39,954 nucleotides of DNA. It comes from Kineococcus sp. TRM81007 (GTDB taxonomy: Bacteria; Actinomycetota; Actinomycetes; Actinomycetales; Kineococcaceae). Both the position numbers and the translations under genes were made by a program. Where the stretch lies: NCBI RefSeq assembly GCF_022669155.1, contig NZ_JALBVB010000052.1:39227-79180 (forward strand). Reading direction: 5' to 3'. Of this stretch, positions 35,618 to 39,954 are shown one piece after another (position 1 is the stretch's first letter; each line of letters opens with the position of its first letter). Under the pieces are notes generated by a model. The model had not been told where the DNA came from, did no database searches, and was given only the letters and a program-made list of their open reading frames with translations.

Positions 35618-35891
35618 CCACGTACGTGCCGCGCCCGGCGCCCGTGCCGGTCGGCTCCACCGGCAGCGCGGCCGGGGAGGTCACCACGGCCGGTGCGGCG
35701 ACGGGCACGCGCGCACCGGCGTCGACCGTGGTGACCGGTGCGGCGGAGGCGGTGCCCGCCGTGGTCACGGCCAGGCCGACGGAGGAGACGCCGGCGATGA
35801 GGCCGGCGGCCAGCGCCCGGCGGTGCAGCGCTGCGCTGCGCACGGATCGGCGGGTGGTGCGGGCGGCGGTGGCGGTCAGGTTCGTCGTCAT
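35601..35891 (-). CDS. Small secreted protein, possible output of the adjacent two-component system
   Basis: 96-residue protein with no family I recognise. A basic N-region (about 1-26, several Arg) is followed by a hydrophobic core (ALAAGLIAGVSSVGLAVTTAG) and a typical signal peptidase I site, ASA-A near residues 49-51. The mature part of about 45 residues is rich in Val, Pro, Ala and Thr and lacks cysteine. It lies 93 bases downstream of the histidine kinase gene on the same strand but has its own upstream region with two sets of 11-bp-spaced direct repeats. The ATG at 35891 is preceded by CACTCT plus six bases, so it may also be leaderless. Its end overlaps the PAP2 gene by 17 bases. Confidence 0.65.
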   Translation of the reverse strand: MTTNLTATAARTTRRSVRSAALHRRALAAGLIAGVSSVGLAVTTAGTASAAPVTTVDAGARVPVAAPAVVTSPAALPVEPTGTGAGRGTYVVTVSL

Positions 35892-35913
35892 GGCAGCAGA
35901 GTGCTCCGCGTCC

Positions 35914-35971
35914 CTGTGGCGTCGCTGTGGCGGCGATCGGGCCGCCCTGCCGGTTCCCTGTGCCTTCCCTG
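35914..35971 (-). promoter_or_regulatory. Two 11-bp-spaced direct repeat pairs, candidate response-regulator sites
   Basis: On the plus strand CTGTGGCG occurs at 35914-35921 and 35925-35932, and TTCCCTG at 35954-35960 and 35965-35971. Both pairs have a period of 11, one helical turn, the classic spacing for tandem binding of OmpR/PhoB-type regulators. CCTGTG is shared by both pairs (35913 and 35957). They lie 23-80 bases upstream of the secreted-protein ATG, directly behind the kinase gene. Binding is inferred. Confidence 0.5.
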
Positions 35972-35984
35972 AGCGTGCGCCCGG

Positions 35985-37520
35985 TCAGCCGGCCGGGGCG
36001 GGAGGTGCGGCTCCCACCGCCGGCAGGCTCACCCGGAACGCGGTGCGCCCGGGGCGGGAGTCGACCGCGACCTCGCCGTGGTGGGACGCCACGACGGCCT
36101 GCACGATGGCCAGGCCCAGGCCGGTGCTGCCGGCGGCGCGGGAGCGGGAGGAGTCCCCGCGGGCGAACCGCTCGAAGACGTGGGGCAGCAGGTCCGGTGC
36201 GATGCCCGGCCCGTCGTCGACGACGTCCAGGTGCACTCGTCCCGCGCCGCCGGGGGCGGGGTCGGCGGCGAGGTGGACGGTGACCGTCGTGCCCGGTGGG
36301 GTGTGGCTGCGGGCGTTGGCCAGCAGGTTCACCAGCACCTGGTGCAGCCGGGCCGCGTCGCCGGGGACCTCCACGGCCTCCTCCGGCAGGTCCAGGCGCC
36401 AGGTGTGCTCGGGGCCCGCCACCCGCGCGTCGCTGACCGCGTCCAGCACGGTCATCGTCAGGTCGACGCTCTCGCGCTCCAGCGGCCGCCCGGAGTCCAG
36501 GCGAGCCAGCAGCAGCAGGTCCTCCACCAGGCCGGTCATGCGCACCGCCTCGGACTCCACGCGGCGCAGCGCGTGCGCCACGTCCGCCGGCACGCTCTCG
36601 CGGTTGCGGCGGGCCAGTTCGGCGTAGCCGCGGATCGCCGCCAGCGGGGTGCGCAGCTCGTGGCTGGCGTCGGCGACGAACTGGCGCACCCGCTGCTCGG
36701 AGGCGTGCCGGGCTCTCAGCGCGGAGCCGACGTGGTCCAGCAGGCGGTTCAGCGCCGAGCCGACCCGCCCCACCTCGGTGCGCTCGTCGGTGTCGGCCTC
36801 GGGCACGCGCTGCTCCAGGTCCACCTCCCCGCGGTCCAGCTCCAGCTCGGACACGCGCGCGGCGGTGGCCGCCACCCGCTGCAGCGGGGCCAGGTCGCGG
36901 CGCACCAGGACGGTGCCGGTGACCGCGGCGGCGGCCACGCCCAGCAGGATCACGGCGGCCTCCACTCCGACCACCGTCCACAGGGTCGTCTCCACACCCG
37001 TCAGCGGTACCCCGGTGACCTGCAGCGCACCCGTGGGCAGGGTCGCCGCCACCACGCGGTAGGTCCCCAGCCCGGGCAGCTCCACGGTGCGGGCGCCGCC
37101 CAGCTCCACCTGGCGCAGCACCTCGGCCTGCGCGTCGCTCAGCGCCACGGCGCACTCCTGGCTGCCGGTGCTGCTGGTGTCGATGACCCCCGACTGCCCC
37201 GCCACCAGCTGACCGCCGGCGAAGCGCGCACCCAGGGTCCCGTCCACCTGCCCGGGGCCCACGAAGGCGGGCCGCGTGCCCGAGGGGCAGGCGCTGGCCT
37301 CCTCCTCGTCCGGGGGCGGGCCGCCCCGCCCGCCGAACTCGGAGCGCTGGGCCAGCTCCACCGACTCGGCGAGCTGACCGTCGACCTGGTCCACCAGCTG
37401 CTCGCTCAGCGCGTACGTGGTCACCACGCCGATCACCAGCCCCACCGCCACCAGCAGTGAGGTGACCGTCGCGATGAGGCGCCCGCGCAGCGTCTGCGGG
37501 CGGCGCAGCGGGAACCTCAC
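35985..37520 (-). CDS. Sensor histidine kinase
   Basis: 511-residue membrane sensor, class I HK. TM1 about 15-37 (ATVTSLLVAVGLVIGVVTTYA); extracytoplasmic sensor about 38-178, including a Gly/Pro/Glu-rich stretch and two cysteines (78, 123) that could pair; TM2 about 181-206; HAMP 207-265. The HisKA helix has FVADASHELRTPLAAIRGYAEL with phospho-acceptor His287. The HATPase domain has the N box (LVNLLANARSHT), G1 DVVDDGPGI, the F box around LLPHVFERFARGDSSRS, and G2 GSTGLGLAIV. Overall form resembles the TrcS/TcrY type of actinobacteria. The signal is unknown. The GTG start lies 49 bases after the response-regulator stop. Confidence 0.95.
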   Translation of the reverse strand: MRFPLRRPQTLRGRLIATVTSLLVAVGLVIGVVTTYALSEQLVDQVDGQLAESVELAQRSEFGGRGGPPPDEEEASACPSGTRPAFVGPGQVDGTLGARFAGGQLVAGQSGVIDTSSTGSQECAVALSDAQAEVLRQVELGGARTVELPGLGTYRVVAATLPTGALQVTGVPLTGVETTLWTVVGVEAAVILLGVAAAAVTGTVLVRRDLAPLQRVAATAARVSELELDRGEVDLEQRVPEADTDERTEVGRVGSALNRLLDHVGSALRARHASEQRVRQFVADASHELRTPLAAIRGYAELARRNRESVPADVAHALRRVESEAVRMTGLVEDLLLLARLDSGRPLERESVDLTMTVLDAVSDARVAGPEHTWRLDLPEEAVEVPGDAARLHQVLVNLLANARSHTPPGTTVTVHLAADPAPGGAGRVHLDVVDDGPGIAPDLLPHVFERFARGDSSRSRAAGSTGLGLAIVQAVVASHHGEVAVDSRPGRTAFRVSLPAVGAAPPAPAG

Positions 37521-37569
37521 CGGTCCGCCCTCGCGCTGCCGGTGCGGTGCGTCACGTCCGGTGCGCCGC

Positions 37570-38313
37570 TCAGGCGGCCGGGTCGACGGCCGGCTTGAGG
37601 ACGTACCCGGCGCCGCGCACGGTGTGGATCATGGGGGAGCGGCCGGCGTCGATCTTGCGGCGCAGGTAGGAGACGTACAGCTCCACGATGTTCGCCTGCC
37701 CGCCGAAGTCGTAGTTCCACACCCGGTCCAGGATCTGCGCCTTGGACAGCACCCGGCGCGGGTTGCGCATCAGGAAGCGCAGCAGCTCGAACTCCGTGGC
37801 CGTCAGCTTGACCTCCTCACCGCCCCGGAACACCTCGTGGCTGTCCTCGTCCAGCACCAGGTCGCCCACGCTGAGCACCGGCTCCTGCTTGGCGGCGGCC
37901 AGGCCGGAGCGGCGCACCAGGCTGCGCAGGCGGGCCACGACCTCCTCCAGGCTGAACGGCTTGGTGACGTAGTCGTCGCCGCCGGCCGTCAGGCCCGCCA
38001 CCCGGTCCTCCACCGCGTCCTTGGCGGTCAGGAACAGCACCGGCACCTCGGTGGAGTCCGCGCGCAGCCGGCGCAGGACCTCCAGGCCGTCGATGTCCGG
38101 GAGCATGATGTCCAGCACGACCGCGTCGGGCCGGAAGGTGCGGGCGGTGCGCACGGCCTCCAGGCCGTCGGCGGCGGTGCGCACGTCCCAGCCCTCGTAG
38201 CGCAGCGCCATGCTGAGCAGCTCGGACAGGGTGGACTCGTCGTCGACGACGAGCACGCGCAGCGGGCTGCCGTCGGGGCGCTGCAGGTCGCTGCGGGTGG
38301 TGGTGGCGGTCAT
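37570..38313 (-). CDS. OmpR/PhoB-family response regulator
   Basis: 247-residue DNA-binding regulator, partner of the kinase encoded next. The receiver domain (about 18-132) has the acidic pair Asp24-Asp25 in VLVVDDES, phospho-acceptor Asp68 in AVVLDIMLPDIDG, the switch Thr in LFLTAKD and Lys118 in DDYVTKPFS. The winged-helix effector (about 148-240) shows LTATEFELLRFLMRNPRRVLSKAQILDRVW and the C-terminal VYVSYLRRKI-type region ending in HTVRGAGYVLKP. The ATG at 38313 was chosen because the upstream frame turns shadow-like; no good Shine-Dalgarno is present. It reads divergently from rarA. Confidence 0.96.
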   Translation of the reverse strand: MTATTTRSDLQRPDGSPLRVLVVDDESTLSELLSMALRYEGWDVRTAADGLEAVRTARTFRPDAVVLDIMLPDIDGLEVLRRLRADSTEVPVLFLTAKDAVEDRVAGLTAGGDDYVTKPFSLEEVVARLRSLVRRSGLAAAKQEPVLSVGDLVLDEDSHEVFRGGEEVKLTATEFELLRFLMRNPRRVLSKAQILDRVWNYDFGGQANIVELYVSYLRRKIDAGRSPMIHTVRGAGYVLKPAVDPAA

Positions 38314-38462
38314 GCCCCCATCGTCGGTGCCCCGACTGCGACGCATCAGGGGAAAGGCTGAGAAGAACCTGTGCGGCCCGGGGACGTTCACCCGCACGGC
38401 CCAGCGCCGGCGCTCAGGAGGCGGCCGGCACCCGCGCGCCCCGGCCGGTCGCCGCAGGGGGT

Positions 38463-38468
38463 TAGCGT
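38463..38468 (+). promoter_or_regulatory. -10 box (TAGCGT) of a likely leaderless rarA transcript
   Basis: TAGCGT followed by seven bases and the rarA GTG at 38476. No ribosome binding site lies between. Confidence 0.5.
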
Positions 38469-38475
38469 TCGGGCC

Positions 38476-39861
38476 GTGGCCGACCTGTTCTCCACCGACG
38501 CCGAGCCCGGCGGCGACCCGGCTCCCGCCGGCACCGGCCCCGCCGTGCTGGCCGGCGCACCGCTCGCGGTGCGGATGCGCCCGCGCGGCGTGGAGGAGGT
38601 CGTGGGCCAGCAGCACCTGCTGGGGCCCGGTTCCCCGCTGCGCCGGCTGGCCACCGAGGGCGACCTGGGTCGCGCCGGCCCCGCCTCGGTGGTGCTGTGG
38701 GGACCGCCCGGCACCGGCAAGACCACGCTGGCGCACGTCATCGCCCGCTCCGGCGGACGGCGCTTCGCGGAGCTGTCGGCGGTCACCGCCGGCGTGAAGG
38801 ACGTGCGCCGCGTGGTGGACGAGGCCCGCGAGCACCGCGACCTGCACCGCCGGCAGACCGTGCTGTTCCTCGACGAGATCCACCGCTTCACCAAGGCCCA
38901 GCAGGACGCCCTGCTGCCGGCCGTGGAGAACCGCTGGGTGGTGCTGGTCGCGGCCACGACGGAGAACCCCAACTTCTCCGTGATCACCCCGCTGCTGTCG
39001 CGCTCGCTGCTGCTGACGCTGCGCCCGCTGGAGGACGACGACGTGCGCGGCCTGCTGCGTGCGGCGCTCGCCGACCCGCGCGGCCTGGCCGGGGAGGTGG
39101 AGCTGAGCGCGGAGGCGCTGGAGCACCTGGTGCGCGTGGCCGACGGCGACGCGCGGCGCGCGCTGACCGCGCTGGAGGCCGCGGCGGGTGCCGCCTTCGA
39201 CGCCCCGGTGGCGCAGGGCGCGCGCCCGGTGGTGGCGCTGGAGCACGCCGAGCGGGCGCTGGACCGCGCGGCGGTGCGCTACGACCGCGCCGGCGACCAG
39301 CACTACGACGTGGTCAGCGCGTTCATCAAGTCGATGCGCGGCTCGGACGTGGACGCCGCCCTGCACTACCTGGCGCGCATGGTGGAGGCGGGGGAGGACC
39401 CCCGCTTCATCGCCCGGCGCATCGTCATCGCCGCCGCCGAGGACGTCGGCATGGCCGACCCCTCGGCGCTGCAGACCGCCGTGGCCGCGATGCACGCCGT
39501 GGCGCAGATCGGGATGCCCGAGGCCCGCATCGTGCTGGCGCAGGCGGTCGTGCACAACGCCACCGCGCCGAAGTCCAACGCCGTCTACAACGGTGTGAAC
39601 GCGGCGATCGCGGACGTGCGGGCGGGGATGGCGGGGCCCGTGCCCGCGCACCTGCGCGACGCGCACTACTCCGGGGCGAAGCGGCTGGGGCACGGCGGGG
39701 GGTACGTCTACACCCACGACGTGCCCGCCGGGGTGGCCGCGCAGCAGTACGCCCCCGACGGGCTCGTCGGCAAGGACTACTACGCGCCCACCGACCGCGG
39801 CTTCGAGGCGCAGCTGCGCGAGCGCGTGGCGCGCCTGCGCCGCCTCGTCCGCGGCCGCTGA
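38476..39861 (+). CDS. rarA: Replication-associated recombination protein RarA (MgsA)
   Basis: AAA+ ATPase acting at stalled or collapsed replication forks, related to clamp-loader subunits. The 461-residue protein contains [21 protein letters not shown], Walker [16 protein letters not shown] near 72-86, [15 protein letters not shown], Walker [22 protein letters not shown], sensor 1 [21 protein letters not shown], and the C-terminal tetramerisation domain ([75 protein letters not shown]). The GTG at 38476 follows a -10 box and gives an N-terminus of normal length. The last 93 bases of the window after its stop hold nothing I can identify. Confidence 0.96.
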   Translation: MADLFSTDAEPGGDPAPAGTGPAVLAGAPLAVRMRPRGVEEVVGQQHLLGPGSPLRRLATEGDLGRAGPASVVLWGPPGTGKTTLAHVIARSGGRRFAELSAVTAGVKDVRRVVDEAREHRDLHRRQTVLFLDEIHRFTKAQQDALLPAVENRWVVLVAATTENPNFSVITPLLSRSLLLTLRPLEDDDVRGLLRAALADPRGLAGEVELSAEALEHLVRVADGDARRALTALEAAAGAAFDAPVAQGARPVVALEHAERALDRAAVRYDRAGDQHYDVVSAFIKSMRGSDVDAALHYLARMVEAGEDPRFIARRIVIAAAEDVGMADPSALQTAVAAMHAVAQIGMPEARIVLAQAVVHNATAPKSNAVYNGVNAAIADVRAGMAGPVPAHLRDAHYSGAKRLGHGGGYVYTHDVPAGVAAQQYAPDGLVGKDYYAPTDRGFEAQLRERVARLRRLVRGR

Positions 39862-39954
39862 GCCCACCCGCCCCCCGCCCCCGGCTCTCCCTCCCGCGCT
39901 TCTGCTCCGAGTTCGGGTACCAGGCGCCACCGGCGTGGGCGACCCTCACCCGCG

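Noticed and set aside
38314-38475. Autoregulatory 11-bp repeats upstream of the response regulator
   Set aside because: TTCTTCTCAG and TTTCCCCTGA on the minus strand near 38340-38365 are only loosely similar to each other and to the sites at 35914-35971; too weak to annotate.
39862-39954. Possible further gene at the right edge
   Set aside because: Only 93 bases, C-rich, with no ORF or RNA structure that I can support.

Overview
The window looks like the chromosome of a very GC-rich actinobacterium. Codon third positions are almost all G or C, GTG starts are common, and 33 of 35 protein genes end in TGA. It encodes the phosphatidylinositol mannoside (PIM) start-up genes, an SsgA-like protein, and a gene order that matches, from memory, the thrS-HIT-pgsA-acyltransferase-pimA-pdxS-pdxT-yebC-ruvC-ruvA-ruvB-yajC-secD-secF-apt-relA block of Mycobacterium and Streptomyces. 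The SsgA-like gene and absence of mycolate genes point to a morphologically differentiating, non-mycolate lineage such as Kineosporiaceae (Kineococcus or a relative). That placement is inference.

Layout. 1-4.65 kb (minus strand): trehalose/glycogen genes glgX-treY, overlapping by 4 bases. 4.8-5.8 kb: a YihY/BrkB-type membrane protein, then a tRNA cluster Gly(GCC)-Cys(GCA)-Val(GAC) on the minus strand between two strong hairpins. 6.4-7.7 kb: a divergent pair, an SsgA-like cell-division regulator and a TIGR02611-type membrane protein. 7.8-8.5 kb: tRNA-Val(CAC) followed at once by a MOSC-domain gene. 8.5-14.5 kb: thrS, then a tightly overlapping operon for PIM synthesis (HIT, CDP-alcohol phosphatidyltransferase, acyltransferase, PimA-like GT4, small membrane protein). 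14.6-16.8 kb: pdxS, a NUDIX hydrolase apparently starting at CTG, and pdxT (vitamin B6). 16.8-21.9 kb: yebC, ruvC, then two opposite-strand genes (DUF4126-like protein, dienelactone hydrolase) interrupting ruvC and ruvAB. 22.1-28.8 kb: yajC-secD-secF-apt and relA. 28.8-32.7 kb: an AbiEi-like protein, a DUF349 protein, a metallo-beta-lactamase-fold hydrolase and a pentapeptide-like protein. 33.2-35.6 kb: aspS and a PAP2 phosphatase. 35.6-38.3 kb (minus strand): OmpR-type response regulator, histidine kinase and a small secreted protein whose promoter carries 11-bp-spaced direct repeats. 38.5-39.9 kb: rarA.

Most of this is conserved housekeeping DNA. I see no prophage, insertion sequence, CRISPR array or defence island, and no clearly new multi-gene system. 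The unusual signals are in expression and small-scale structure. The only two TAG stops in the window each form the start of the -10 box for the next operon (thrS and pdxS). Several genes have a TANNNT box 6-7 bases before a GTG start, as in leaderless transcripts. Two genes have short tandem duplications across their stop codon. The two-component system has a likely local output gene with candidate binding sites.
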